A stretch of DNA of 64,000 nt from Rhodoligotrophos sp. CJ14. Lineage in GTDB: Bacteria; Pseudomonadota; Alphaproteobacteria; Rhizobiales; Im1. This document shows, one piece after another, positions 19,073-28,373 of this stretch. The notes under the pieces were generated by a model that saw only the letters and a list, made by a program, of their open reading frames with translations, ran no database searches and was not told the DNA's origin. Location of the stretch: contig NZ_CP133319.1 in the NCBI RefSeq assembly GCF_038811545.1, positions 2,137,516-2,201,515 on the forward strand, in the 5' to 3' direction. The translations under genes were made by a program, and so were the position numbers. How positions within the stretch are numbered: the first letter of the stretch is position 1; every line of letters starts with the position of its first letter.

Positions 19073-20146
19073 TTAACGCGGCAAGACCCGGCGACGCTGG
19101 AGCTCTTGCAAGAGATCGAGGAACATCTCCTCTGTGTCCACACAGTCGTGAAAGCCCGCCTTCCGGATCTTGATCGTGCTCACGTGGTGAGGATTCGGGC
19201 GCTGACCATAGCCCAACAGGAAGTCGGCAAACTGCCAGTTCGGCACGACATAGCGGTAAGCATTTGGCTCAAGCCCATGACGGGCGACGATGCGGTCCCA
19301 AATCGGCTCATTCTGAGGCATGATCCGCGCGAGGGAGAATGGATTGGCCGGCCCGTGCTCCATATGGAAAAGGGCGGCGATCCGGGGCCACAGATTCTGC
19401 CAGATATAGATATCGCCATTGGCGATATTGAATGTCTCGTTGGCGGCAGCCGGAGACCCAGCGGCCCATTCTAGGCCGCGTGCAATGAGGCGGGCGTCCG
19501 TCGCCTCGCCGATTTTCTCCGGCCCTCCCGGGAAACGCAGCGGCATTCCCAGTTCACGGGAGATGGCGGCAAAGGTGCCAATCGCACTTACGATATTCAG
19601 CGGGCTGCCCAGTGCCAGACCGCAGACAATCTGCGGGCGGAAGATCGTCCAGTTCCACCCTTTGCCCACCTGTTCTTCCGCCAGCCAGTCCATCTGATCG
19701 TAGTAGAAGTTCGGGGGCATATAACGGGGATCGCTCTCACGTGCCGGCATGCGGAATGGGCCGAGATGCGCACCGTAAGCTTTCGTCCCTTGCATAAGGC
19801 TGATGTGGCGAAGCTTCGGTGAACGGGCTTGGACGGTCCGCACCACATTCTGCAGCATCGCCAAGTTGGTCTGCGCATGATCCTGCTCGGCCCAGCCTTT
19901 GGTCACGTCCGGCTTCTCATAAACCGCCGCATAGGCGATATGGGTGATGTCCCGGACCTCCCCCAACCTGGACTGAACCTCCTCGGCATTCCGCAGATCC
20001 GCTGACACCCAAGATGCGCGTGTCTCGAAATCCGGAGCGCGCCGGGATAACCCGATCACCTCCCATCCGCTCAATTGTTCGAAATGCTCGAGCGCGGCTC
20101 GGCCGACGGTGCCCAATGCGCCGACGATGAGCATCTTGTTTGGCAT
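19073..20146 (-). CDS. PRISE-like short-chain dehydrogenase (progesterone 5-beta-reductase/iridoid synthase family)
   Basis: A 357-residue NAD(P)H-dependent reductase. The Rossmann motif GALGTVGRAALEHF is at residues 9-22. The family marks are QGTKAYGAHLGPF (catalytic Lys region), NFYYDQMDWLAEE (catalytic Tyr region) and WTIFRPQIVCGLALGSPLN. PRISE enzymes reduce activated C=C bonds of enones such as steroids, monoterpenals and small cyclic enones. ATG 20146 is used. The gene is divergent from the thiolase operon, and the shared 305-base promoter region holds two related palindromes (20253-20263 and 20341-20351), so it likely belongs to the same regulon. Confidence 0.82.
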   Translation of the reverse strand: MPNKMLIVGALGTVGRAALEHFEQLSGWEVIGLSRRAPDFETRASWVSADLRNAEEVQSRLGEVRDITHIAYAAVYEKPDVTKGWAEQDHAQTNLAMLQNVVRTVQARSPKLRHISLMQGTKAYGAHLGPFRMPARESDPRYMPPNFYYDQMDWLAEEQVGKGWNWTIFRPQIVCGLALGSPLNIVSAIGTFAAISRELGMPLRFPGGPEKIGEATDARLIARGLEWAAGSPAAANETFNIANGDIYIWQNLWPRIAALFHMEHGPANPFSLARIMPQNEPIWDRIVARHGLEPNAYRYVVPNWQFADFLLGYGQRPNPHHVSTIKIRKAGFHDCVDTEEMFLDLLQELQRRRVLPR

Positions 20147-20252
20147 GTTTTCGGGTCCTGACTTTTCAATTGGCACGGTTTGATCACATGACCGATGGGC
20201 AACGCATGTGCTGGGTCATCTACACGCCTCGCAGACACCGATCTCTGTCACG

Positions 20253-20263
20253 TTGTCCGACAG
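20253..20263. promoter_or_regulatory. Candidate FCD-regulator operator TTGTCCGACAG
   Basis: Close to the palindrome TTGTCnGACAA. A second copy in reverse orientation lies 78 bases away and a third, weaker one before the P450 gene. It is placed in the divergent promoter region of the PRISE-like and thiolase genes. Confidence 0.5.
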
Positions 20264-20340
20264 AGCCGCCACTCATTCGCTTTAGGCCTTGCTTGGGTTC
20301 CAATTCTTAGCCTATGGTGCTGCCGACGCAGAGGGTCCAA

Positions 20341-20351
20341 CTGTCGGACAA
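20341..20351. promoter_or_regulatory. Candidate FCD-regulator operator CTGTCGGACAA
   Basis: Exact reverse complement of the site at 20253-20263, about 100 bases before the thiolase start. Likely target of the GntR/FCD regulator encoded at 23460-24233. Confidence 0.5.
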
Positions 20352-20451
20352 CGCACTATCCGAGCATCGATCATCAGATGTCAATCCTTTCCCTGACTTT
20401 CCGGCGTAACCGCCCGCACCTGCCATCCGATCTAAATCCCAGGTCACTTTG

Positions 20452-21621
20452 ATGTCGGCATTGAGGAACGCAACCGCGATCGTTGGGCTTGGCGCGACAC
20501 CCTATTACAAACGGGGCGCTTCGCTGCCACAAACGCTGCCCGAGCTCGTATGCAAGGCAATCATCGCGGCGGTAGACGATGCAGGACTTCAGCTCTCCGA
20601 TGTTGATGGCTTTGCCTATTACTCCGGCGGGTTCGATACGCCCTATCTCACCGAGACCTTGGGCATCCCGGAAATCCGCTATTCAGCTATGCTGACCGGG
20701 AGTGGCGGGGGCTCCGCTGGGGCTGTGGGCCTCGCAGCCTCAGCAATCGTCAGCGGAATGGCCGAAACCGTTGTGGTGGTGGGCGGCACCCAGATGGCCG
20801 AACAGCGTTTCGGCGCCCTGCTCCAGGCTTACCCCAATACTCCCGAGAATGCGTTTTTCTCGTCCTCAGGGCTGATCGGACCGGGGCACATGTTCGCGTT
20901 GCTGGCGCGGCGCCATATGCATCGCTACGGCACGACGCGCGATCATTTCGCTGAAGTCGCACTCTCAACCCGAGCGAATGCTGTACGCAATCCCAATGCC
21001 GTCATGCGCAAGCCCATGAGTTGCGAGGATTATTTCAACGCGCCGATGATCGCGGACCCCCTGTGTCTCTTCGATTTCTGCCTCGAATCCGATGGCGCAA
21101 TAGCCGTTGTCGTCACCAGCGCAGAGCGGGCACGGGATTTGCGGCAACGACCGGTTCGGATCCTGGGCTGCACCCATGGTGGCGAGCGCGATTGGGGACG
21201 TGCCGTCTATTGGATGAACATGCCCGACGATCACTTCGCATCCTCCGGCCACAGCGCAGTTGCCCGTCGCCTTTATGAGCAGGCCGGCGTTGGTCCGGAC
21301 GATATCGACTGTGCGCAGATATACGATCATTTCAGTCCGATGGTGATTGCCCAGCTTGAGGATTACGGCTTCTGCGCCAGGGGCGAGGGAGGGCCGTTCG
21401 TCGCCAGTGGCGCGATTCGGTTTGAGGGCGGGTCGCTGCCCGTCAATACTGACGGGGGCCAGCTCTCGGCCGGTTATATCTGGGGCATGTCGCATGTGCG
21501 CGAGGCAGTCGAGCAGCTTCGCGGCACAGCGGTGAACCAGGTCGCCGGCGCGGAACTCGTGTTGGTGACGGGCGGCCCATCATCCCTACCGGTCTCCGGT
21601 CTTATTCTGGGAAGGGACTAA
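20452..21621 (+). CDS. SCP-x/nonspecific lipid-transfer-type thiolase
   Basis: A 389-residue thiolase-superfamily protein of the group that pairs with DUF35 proteins. The N-terminus TAIVGLGATPYYKRG and the C-terminal DGGQLSAGYIWGMSHVREAV are typical of SCP-x thiolases. The place where classical thiolases have the nucleophilic Cys reads MLTGSGGGSAGAVGLAASAI, without Cys. This is common in this subgroup, which uses C-terminal Cys and His (for example in GFCARGEGG) in retro-Claisen or retro-aldol cleavage of branched side chains. Start is ATG 20452. The gene is followed after 3 bases by its DUF35 partner. Confidence 0.82.
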   Translation: MSALRNATAIVGLGATPYYKRGASLPQTLPELVCKAIIAAVDDAGLQLSDVDGFAYYSGGFDTPYLTETLGIPEIRYSAMLTGSGGGSAGAVGLAASAIVSGMAETVVVVGGTQMAEQRFGALLQAYPNTPENAFFSSSGLIGPGHMFALLARRHMHRYGTTRDHFAEVALSTRANAVRNPNAVMRKPMSCEDYFNAPMIADPLCLFDFCLESDGAIAVVVTSAERARDLRQRPVRILGCTHGGERDWGRAVYWMNMPDDHFASSGHSAVARRLYEQAGVGPDDIDCAQIYDHFSPMVIAQLEDYGFCARGEGGPFVASGAIRFEGGSLPVNTDGGQLSAGYIWGMSHVREAVEQLRGTAVNQVAGAELVLVTGGPSSLPVSGLILGRD

Positions 21622-21624
21622 CCC

Positions 21625-22065
21625 ATGTCGTCGGACATAGCAAAGGCGCCGCCATCGGGTCTCTTCCAGCTGACAACCGACCAGTGGACCAAACCCTTTT
21701 GGCAAGCAGCCGCCCAGCATCGCCTCGTTGCTCCGCGGTGTCGCAACTGCGCCACGTTCCGGATGCCGCCCACCCCCTTCTGCCCTCATTGTCTTTCTCA
21801 GGACCTCGATTGGCCTGAGCTGTCAGGCACGGGCGTGATCTACAGCTACTCGGTCGTGTCGCGGGCGATCGTTCCGGAGATGGCAGATAGCATTCCCTAC
21901 GTCCCTGCCCTCGTCGAATTTCCGGAGGCCGATGGCATCCGCCTCATCACAAATATTGTCGATGTGCCCATCGAGAAGATCCGCATAGGCCAGGAAGTTC
22001 ATCTCGTGTGGCACAGAGTTGCCGAAGATGTCGTGATCCCCTTGTTTTCGTTCGGCGCGGAATAA
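21625..22065 (+). CDS. DUF35 Zn-ribbon/OB-fold acyl-CoA-binding partner of the thiolase
   Basis: A 146-residue protein. A rubredoxin-like zinc ribbon is visible as CRNC (about 40-43) and CPHC (about 54-57), followed by an OB fold (GTGVIYSYSVVSRAIVPEMA). These proteins form a complex with SCP-x thiolases or aldolases and help bind acyl-CoA. GGGACTAACCC precedes the ATG. The 3-base spacing to the thiolase gene supports a joint complex in side-chain cleavage. Confidence 0.85.
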   Translation: MSSDIAKAPPSGLFQLTTDQWTKPFWQAAAQHRLVAPRCRNCATFRMPPTPFCPHCLSQDLDWPELSGTGVIYSYSVVSRAIVPEMADSIPYVPALVEFPEADGIRLITNIVDVPIEKIRIGQEVHLVWHRVAEDVVIPLFSFGAE

Positions 22066-22136
22066 CAAGACACAACAGCGCCGGCCGAAAGCTGCTTCAG
22101 ACCAGGTGAAAGCTAAAGAATACGGGAGGAGAGTAG

Positions 22137-23345
22137 ATGTTCCGAGCACTGCGTATCCTGGCGGCTAGCCTGCCACTTCTTATCCCGACGGCGATTGCCG
22201 CTCAGGAAGTCTCCAACGAGGTGGTCAAGATCGGCATCCTGACCGATATGACCGGGCCGTTTGCCGATTTCGCCGGACAAGGCTCGGTCGCTGCCGCCGA
22301 GCTCGCAATCGAAGATTTCGGCGGATCAGTGCTGGACAAGCCGGTCGAGCTTATCTCGGCAAGTCACGACCTGAAGCCGGATATTGCCTCGGCGAAGGCC
22401 CGAGAATGGTTCGACGTCGACAATGTCGATATGATCAACGACATCACTGGCTCCTCAATCGCGCTGGCTGTGTCCAAACTCGCGCACGAGAGAGACAAGA
22501 TAGCCATTGTCAACAGCGCAGCTGTGACCGCGCTGACCAACGAGCAGTGCACACCCAATACAGTGCACTATGCCTATGATATCTATGCAATTGCCAGCAC
22601 AACGACCCGGTCGATCGTGCGAAATGTTGGGAAGAACTGGTTCTTCCTCACACAGGATACGATCGGGGGGAAGGCGCTGGAGGACACGATGACCACCTTC
22701 CTTCTCGAGAATGGTGGCGAGAAGGTGGGCACGGCAAGACATCCGCTCAACGCGCAGGACTACTCTTCCTTCTTGCTGCAGGCACAGAATTCCAAGGCTG
22801 ACGTTATCGCGCTTGCCAATTCCGGCACGGAATTCATCAATGCCGTGAAAGGTGCGAGCGAGTTCGGACTGGTTCAGGCGGGGCAAAAGCTGGCGGGCAC
22901 CACCGTGTTCATCACCGATATTCATGCGCTGGGGCTGGACGCGGCGCAGGGCACCTTGGCGGCAACCGCATTCTACTGGGATATGGACGATGCGACGCGG
23001 GCTTTTGCCAAGCGCTTTTATGAACGCATGAACAAGATGCCCACCATGGCGCAAGCCGGCGTCTACTCGTCAACCAAGCTTTACCTCGAAGCCGTCAAAG
23101 CAGCCGGCACTGATCAAGCCGATGCCGTCATGGCCAAGATGCGCGAGATTCCGGTCAACGACATCTTCAAGAATGGCCACCTGCGTGAGAATGGCAGCTT
23201 CGCGCACGATATGTATCTTGTTCAGGTAAAGGCGCCGAGTGAGTCGAGCGGTCCCTGGGATTATTACAAGGTGCTGGAGACAGTGCCTGCCGATGAGGCT
23301 TATCAGCCGCTGGAGAAGAGCAGCTGCCCGCTGATCAAGAAATAG
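22137..23345 (+). CDS. Leu/Ile/Val-type ABC transporter binding protein
   Basis: A 402-residue type I periplasmic binding protein (LivJ/UrtA-like). Signal peptide LRILAASLPLLIPTAIAA with cleavage after AQE or AIA. The mature start VVKIGILTDMTGPFADFAGQ and IAIVNSAAVTALTNEQCTPN are characteristic. ACGGGAGGAGAG precedes the ATG. No permease or ATPase gene lies next to it, so it must share a transporter encoded elsewhere or act with a different uptake route. Proteins of this class often bind aromatic or carboxylic acids in catabolic operons. Confidence 0.85.
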   Translation: MFRALRILAASLPLLIPTAIAAQEVSNEVVKIGILTDMTGPFADFAGQGSVAAAELAIEDFGGSVLDKPVELISASHDLKPDIASAKAREWFDVDNVDMINDITGSSIALAVSKLAHERDKIAIVNSAAVTALTNEQCTPNTVHYAYDIYAIASTTTRSIVRNVGKNWFFLTQDTIGGKALEDTMTTFLLENGGEKVGTARHPLNAQDYSSFLLQAQNSKADVIALANSGTEFINAVKGASEFGLVQAGQKLAGTTVFITDIHALGLDAAQGTLAATAFYWDMDDATRAFAKRFYERMNKMPTMAQAGVYSSTKLYLEAVKAAGTDQADAVMAKMREIPVNDIFKNGHLRENGSFAHDMYLVQVKAPSESSGPWDYYKVLETVPADEAYQPLEKSSCPLIKK

Positions 23346-23459
23346 CCAGGCGCGACCGTGGCACTGCGCCGCCAGTCCATCCGCAAATCGGTGGAGATGG
23401 AGGTTGGCGGCGCAAAGCTTTTGCGCATAAACATGCGACTTCCAGCTTGGAGGCGATAG

Positions 23460-24233
23460 GTGCCGTCGGATCCTAAAAAATTCCCTCGTGTGGAAGTCGT
23501 GCCCGCTTATCGTGTGGTTTTCGACACTATAGAGCGGCTGATCATGGACGGCCGCCTGAAACCCGGGGACGTCCTGCCCACGGAAAGTGAACTGGCCGAG
23601 CAGTTCAATATCAACCGCTCCACTTTACGTGAAGGGATCAGGCTGCTCGAGCAGAACGGCCTTGTCGAGCGCGGCGGCGCCAAACGGCTCACGGTCGCCG
23701 TGCCGCAGATCCTCGATCTTGCCACCCGCATCAGCCGGGCCCTCCTGCTCCACGACGTCACCTTTCTCGAGCTTTGGGAAACCTACATGACGCTCGAGCC
23801 GGCCGCAGCACGTCTGGCCGCCAAGAAAATCAGCGATGAGACGATCGAGGTGCTGGAGCAGAATCTTGCAAAGATGTCCAGCAGCTACACCGATCTCGAT
23901 GAATTCATCGATCTCGACTGGCAATTCCATAATCTGATTGCCTCTGCAGCTGGAAACCGCTCGCTTGAACTGGCGAGACAGCCGATTTCAATGCTGATGA
24001 TGCCCTCCGCCCGCGTGATCCTGCCAAAGTTGAAGACCTACAACAGGGTCGTCGAGGCGCATCGCCATATCCTCGATGCCCTCAAGGCGCGCGATGAGGA
24101 CAAGGCCGAAGAGTGGATGCGGCGCCATACGGCAGATTTCGAGCGCGGATACAAACGCATGGGTTTGAGCCCCAGCGGCCGTCTGGTTGAGGAGCAGCAG
24201 ACATCGAGGCCGCTCACCAAGAAGCGAGCCTGA
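23460..24233 (+). CDS. GntR-family (FCD/FadR-type) transcriptional regulator
   Basis: A 257-residue regulator starting with GTG. The winged HTH is in GDVLPTESELAEQFNINRST and LREGIRLLEQNGLVERGG (about 38-75). The FCD domain has the metal-site residues Asp/His in DEFIDLDWQFHNLIASAAGN and AHRHILDALKARD. It lies between the binding-protein gene and the P450 gene. Three related palindromes of the TTGTCCGACAG type occur before the PRISE/thiolase and P450 genes, the expected form of an FCD operator. Its effector is probably an acid or acyl-CoA of the pathway. Confidence 0.87.
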   Translation: MPSDPKKFPRVEVVPAYRVVFDTIERLIMDGRLKPGDVLPTESELAEQFNINRSTLREGIRLLEQNGLVERGGAKRLTVAVPQILDLATRISRALLLHDVTFLELWETYMTLEPAAARLAAKKISDETIEVLEQNLAKMSSSYTDLDEFIDLDWQFHNLIASAAGNRSLELARQPISMLMMPSARVILPKLKTYNRVVEAHRHILDALKARDEDKAEEWMRRHTADFERGYKRMGLSPSGRLVEEQQTSRPLTKKRA

Positions 24234-24409
24234 TCGACCAAGCCCCGTGACCGCTGACGCTGCGCGCGCCCTTGGCGAAACCGGCGTTGTTGGACATTTC
24301 AAAAAACAACCCTCACTTGCGACAAATGACGCCGCCCGAATGTATGGCATTCTCTGCCATTTTGGGCCATTTCTCTCATTTCTCGCACGACGACCACTTA
24401 GTTGTTGGA

Positions 24410-24420
24410 TAGTCGGACGA
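24410..24420. promoter_or_regulatory. Candidate FCD-regulator operator TAGTCGGACGA
   Basis: Reverse complement reads TCGTCCGACTA, matching the 20253 site at 8 of 11 positions. It lies about 60 bases before the P450 start, within a roughly 250-base gap that otherwise contains no supported gene. Confidence 0.4.
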
Positions 24421-24480
24421 CAGCATGTAGAACTCTAGAAAATGGGGCCTGGCCTTGGCCGGTCGAAGAGGGAGATATGA

Positions 24481-25728
24481 ATGGATACCGCACTCTCTCA
24501 CGTTAAACTGAACGCGCCTGAGACCGCGCAGAACGTCTATCCACTCTACGAGGAACTCCGGGCTGCGGGCGGTATCCTTTGGAGCCAGCAGCACAAGGCC
24601 TGGCTCATTTCCAGCTATGACACGGTGAAGAAGCTACTGCTGTCGACGGAGACCTCGGTCGAGAAACTGTCGCCATTCGTCAATCAGACCAGCGGCGCCT
24701 TGAAGACCACGGTCGCTGAAATCAATGAGGTGATGGCCCATTGGCTTCCCTTCATCGATCCTCCCGAGCACACGCGACTGCGGATGATCCTGCAGAAAAG
24801 CTTCAATCCACGCGTCCTTCAAGCTCATGAGCCGATGATGCGCAATGTCATTCGCTCGGTGATCGACGAGCTTGGCGCGAGGGACGAAATCGATTTCCTG
24901 GATGAGTTCGCGTTTCAGGTTCCGGCGCTGATCATCACCGAGCTCTATGGAATGCCGAGGTCATCCGTCGGTCTGATCAAGATCTGGGCGGCAGGGCTCG
25001 GCGAATTCGTCCTGGGGTCCAACAAGGCCGACCGCTACGAGACCAGTGCGGTCATGATCAAGGAGATGAAAAGCTACTTCAGCGGCTTGGTTGCGACGCG
25101 CTCGGCAGAGCTCGCACAGCCCGGGGCCCAGCCGACCGAGTCCCTCCTCGACAAGCTGCTATTGGCCAGAAGTGAACCTGACGGGCTGACGGACGACGAA
25201 GTTATCTCGACGCTGATTCTGATCCTTTTTGCCGCGCCCGAGACCACTGCGAGCATGCTGATGAATGGCATGCTCTGCCTTATTCTCCACAAGTCAAAGC
25301 TTCGGGAGCTTGCTACGGATCGAACGCTGATCGGACCGGCAATCGACGAGTTGATACGCTTCGATGGACCGGTCCCAACAGTGGTACGCGTCGCACGCAA
25401 AGATCTGGAACTCGGCGACCACATGATCCGGTCTGGGGATCGCATTTTCTTGCTGCTGAAATCTGCCAACCGCGACCCGCAGCAGTTTCCCAATGCGGAC
25501 GCTCTCGATTTCTCGCGCGGACGCAGCCAGCATGTGGGGTTCGGAATGGGCATCCATTTGTGCCTTGGCGCGCCGCTCGCCCGTCTGGAAGCACGGATAG
25601 CCCTGGAAGAATTGCTCGAGCGTTACGCAGATTTCGATCTCCCCGAGCAGGAGATCATCTGGCGGCATGAGCTCTTGGCCCATTCGCCGCGAAGCCTGCG
25701 CGTGTCGCTGCGGCCAAAGTGCTCTTAA
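24481..25728 (+). CDS. Cytochrome P450
   Basis: A 415-residue soluble bacterial P450, a haem monooxygenase fed by a ferredoxin system not seen here. The I-helix reads LILFAAPETTASML (oxygen-activation Thr present), the K-helix ExxR is ELIRF, and the haem-ligand loop is FGMGIHLCLGAPLARLEARI with Cys about 361. There is no membrane anchor, so it is cytosolic. GGGAGAT precedes the ATG. It begins the operon P450 - acyl-CoA ligase - SDR. The substrate is unknown; the neighbours suggest hydroxylation of a hydrophobic ring or side chain. Confidence 0.93.
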   Translation: MDTALSHVKLNAPETAQNVYPLYEELRAAGGILWSQQHKAWLISSYDTVKKLLLSTETSVEKLSPFVNQTSGALKTTVAEINEVMAHWLPFIDPPEHTRLRMILQKSFNPRVLQAHEPMMRNVIRSVIDELGARDEIDFLDEFAFQVPALIITELYGMPRSSVGLIKIWAAGLGEFVLGSNKADRYETSAVMIKEMKSYFSGLVATRSAELAQPGAQPTESLLDKLLLARSEPDGLTDDEVISTLILILFAAPETTASMLMNGMLCLILHKSKLRELATDRTLIGPAIDELIRFDGPVPTVVRVARKDLELGDHMIRSGDRIFLLLKSANRDPQQFPNADALDFSRGRSQHVGFGMGIHLCLGAPLARLEARIALEELLERYADFDLPEQEIIWRHELLAHSPRSLRVSLRPKCS

Positions 25729-25815
25729 GCGTCGGCGCAGCGATTTCTGGCTGCTGGCCATGGTCCTTTGGCTGGCCAGCTGCGTCACCCGCACCGATGA
25801 GAACGAGACGAGACC

Positions 25816-27417
25816 ATGTCCATACTGCACCGGTACTCGAGACGTGATTTTGAAACCCATTATGCCGCAGGACACTGGACCAAGGACCACCTGCTGGACA
25901 CGATCGCGGGCTATGCAGCCGAGGATCCCGACTTTCCCGCAGTGATAGACGGGGCGTATCGGGTCTCCCGCAAGGAGTTGCTTGAGCTCGTCGACAGAGC
26001 CGTGAGCTCGTTTCGGTCGGAGGGCATAGGCCCCGGCGACATCGTTGCAGTGCAGCTTCCCAACAGCTTGCATATCGTGGTTGCGGCGCTCGCCTTGCTT
26101 CGGATCGGGGCTGTGTTCCACACGCTCAATCCGAGCTATCGGTTCGCCGATGTCGCCAAGATCTTCGGCCGCTCGAGACCCAAGTTCTACGTTTACACCC
26201 GTGTCTTCCGCGGGTTCGAATACCAGCCTCTGGTGGATGCTCTTGGCAATGAAGGCGGCTTCGCGTTTCGCTCGCGCCTGCTCGACATAGACCTTCCGCT
26301 CGATGCACAGCTGGCAAGCAAAGCAGCGCCGGCATCAGATCTGCCGCCGCCGGATAGGGACGCCATCTATCTTCTCGGGACAACATCGGGATCAACCGGT
26401 GACCCCAAGCTCTACATGCACACCCAGAACACCCAGTTCAACGAAGCCCGAACCTTGAACCGAGAGATGGGCATCGACCATCGTGACGTGTTTCTGGCCT
26501 TCGCGCCCATGACCCATCGCGGTGTATTCATGTGGGGCTTCATGCAGGCCCTGGCCGCCGGTGCCCCTCTCGTGCTCGAGCGCCTGTATGATCCGAAGGT
26601 GCTCATGCGAACCATCGATAGGGAGCGTGTGACCTCCCTCTTCGCCATACCGACGCAAGTGGTGGACATGCTCGATGCATGCCGGAACGGTCACGGCGCC
26701 GGGCACTCTCTCCGGGTCGTCATGATGGCTGGTGCGCCTGTCCAACCTGAGCTCGTCGCCCGAATTAAGCAGGTCTGGCCCCATTGCGCCCCGGTGACGG
26801 GCTTCGGCACCAGCGAGACGGGCTATGCGGTGATCACGCGCCCATCCTATTCACTGGAACGCCTGCAAACCTGCGGATGCCCGCTCGATGGCATGGAGGT
26901 TCGGGTAGATCAGGTGGCCGGGGGCGATGATCCGACGGGCGAACTGCTGTTGCGCGGTGCATTCCTGTCGGCGGGATATTACGATGATCAGCAGGCGACC
27001 TATGCCGCCTATGACAAGGATGGCTGGTTCCGGACGGGCGACCTTGGCCATCTTGATGCCGAGGGCAACGTCATTGTGACGGGCCGCATTAAGAACGTCA
27101 TCATCCGCTCAGGCCTGAAGATCCAGGCTGAGGAGATTGAGCACATCCTCCTCCGTCATCCCGCTGTGGCGCAGGCGATCATCGTCGGCATTCCGGATGC
27201 TCAGGTCGGTGAACGCGCCGTTGCCTGTGTGGTGGCCAAGGACAGATCCGGGGAGCTTCGTCTGGAGGATATCACCGCCTTCCTCGAGACGCACGGCATA
27301 GCCAAGTTCAAATGGCCCGAGCAGCTCGCGGTGCTGGATGAGCTCCCGATGAATGCGGTTGGGAAGTTCGACCGCATCGGCATGAGAAAACAACTTGTAG
27401 GAATGCGTGCACCATGA
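25816..27417 (+). CDS. AMP-forming acyl-CoA ligase
   Basis: A 533-residue member of the ANL superfamily that activates a carboxylic acid as acyl-AMP and then acyl-CoA. The P-loop LLGTTSGSTGDPKLYMHT is near residue 190, the A5 motif GFGTSETGYAV near 332, A7/A8 GWFRTGDLGHLDAEGNVIV and RIKNVIIRSGLKIQAEEIE near 410-440, and the catalytic Lys in NAVGKFDRIG near 520. It lies 87 bases after the P450 gene and overlaps the SDR gene by 4 bases (ATGA). Confidence 0.92.
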   Translation: MSILHRYSRRDFETHYAAGHWTKDHLLDTIAGYAAEDPDFPAVIDGAYRVSRKELLELVDRAVSSFRSEGIGPGDIVAVQLPNSLHIVVAALALLRIGAVFHTLNPSYRFADVAKIFGRSRPKFYVYTRVFRGFEYQPLVDALGNEGGFAFRSRLLDIDLPLDAQLASKAAPASDLPPPDRDAIYLLGTTSGSTGDPKLYMHTQNTQFNEARTLNREMGIDHRDVFLAFAPMTHRGVFMWGFMQALAAGAPLVLERLYDPKVLMRTIDRERVTSLFAIPTQVVDMLDACRNGHGAGHSLRVVMMAGAPVQPELVARIKQVWPHCAPVTGFGTSETGYAVITRPSYSLERLQTCGCPLDGMEVRVDQVAGGDDPTGELLLRGAFLSAGYYDDQQATYAAYDKDGWFRTGDLGHLDAEGNVIVTGRIKNVIIRSGLKIQAEEIEHILLRHPAVAQAIIVGIPDAQVGERAVACVVAKDRSGELRLEDITAFLETHGIAKFKWPEQLAVLDELPMNAVGKFDRIGMRKQLVGMRAP

Positions 27418-28208
27418 CGCCTCTGTTGAAGAACCGCGTCGCTGTACTTGTTGGGGTCGGCTCACCTGGCGATACGGTGAGCAACGGCCGCGCGACCGCT
27501 CTGACCTTCGCGCGCGAAGGCGCCGATCTGCTTTTGGTAGATCGGGACGATGATGCCTTGGCAGCCTGTGCGGATGCACTCGCCTCCTCGGGTGTGAAGG
27601 TGGCAACTGCCAGGGTTGATGCCACGCGAGAGGACGACGTCCAAGGGCTGTTCGATCGCTGCCGGCGGGAATTTGGGAAGCTGGATGTTCTGCACAACAA
27701 TATCGGCATGGCCTCAGCCGGACGGCTTACCAAGACGAACGAAGCTGCTTTCGATACCTGCGTATCCGTCAATCTGAAATCGATTTTCTTCCTCTGCAAA
27801 CATGCGCTGCCTATGATGGAAGAACAGGGATCAGGCGTGATTACGAATATCTCCTCGATCTCCAGTATTCGGCATCTCGGCATCAACTCGCCACTTTACG
27901 ATATGACCAAGGCCGGGCTGAACGGGCTGACACGCCACATTGCCGTGCAATATGGCCCTCGCGGTATCCGGGCCAATTCCATTCTTGTCGGTATGATGGA
28001 TACGCCCCTGGCACGCGGCGGCATTCGTGCGGCCGGACGCGAGATCGATGAGATCTATGGGGGCTATGTGGATCGCATTCCTCTGCGGCGTATGGGAACC
28101 GGCTATGATACGGCCCATCTCGCGGCGTTCCTCGCCTCCGACCTCGGCGCCTATATCAATGGTGCGGAAATCGTGGTCGATGGCGGCCTGACCGTGAAAT
28201 CTGGCTGA
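27414..28208 (+). CDS. Short-chain dehydrogenase/reductase (SDR)
   Basis: A 264-residue classical SDR. The cofactor loop is unusual (GVGSPGDTVSNGRATALTFA), but NNIG, the catalytic Ser in NISSISSIRHLG and YDMTKAGLNGLTRH (YxxxK) are intact, and the C-terminal INGAEIVVDGG is standard. Translation is coupled to the acyl-CoA ligase gene through ATGA. It probably oxidises a hydroxy group made by the P450 or during beta-oxidation. Confidence 0.9.
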   Translation: MTPLLKNRVAVLVGVGSPGDTVSNGRATALTFAREGADLLLVDRDDDALAACADALASSGVKVATARVDATREDDVQGLFDRCRREFGKLDVLHNNIGMASAGRLTKTNEAAFDTCVSVNLKSIFFLCKHALPMMEEQGSGVITNISSISSIRHLGINSPLYDMTKAGLNGLTRHIAVQYGPRGIRANSILVGMMDTPLARGGIRAAGREIDEIYGGYVDRIPLRRMGTGYDTAHLAAFLASDLGAYINGAEIVVDGGLTVKSG

Positions 28209-28230
28209 ACAGCTCGTAACAGCACCGAGC

Positions 28231-28253
28231 CGGTGACACCAACAAGGTCACCG
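28231..28253. terminator. Short inverted repeat after the SDR gene, possible terminator stem
   Basis: CGGTGAC at 28231-28237 pairs with GTCACCG at 28247-28253, 23 bases after the SDR stop. There is no T-run, so factor-independent termination is uncertain. Confidence 0.3.
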
Positions 28254-28373
28254 CGACGTGCAGTGAGGCACGCCCAAGCAGCGCTTGCGCCATCATGCCT
28301 GTGGGAATCCCCGCGGCGATGCTTCGCGCTGGCCGGCCGCGGATGCTAAGGACGGTACGCGAAAGGGTGCCGG

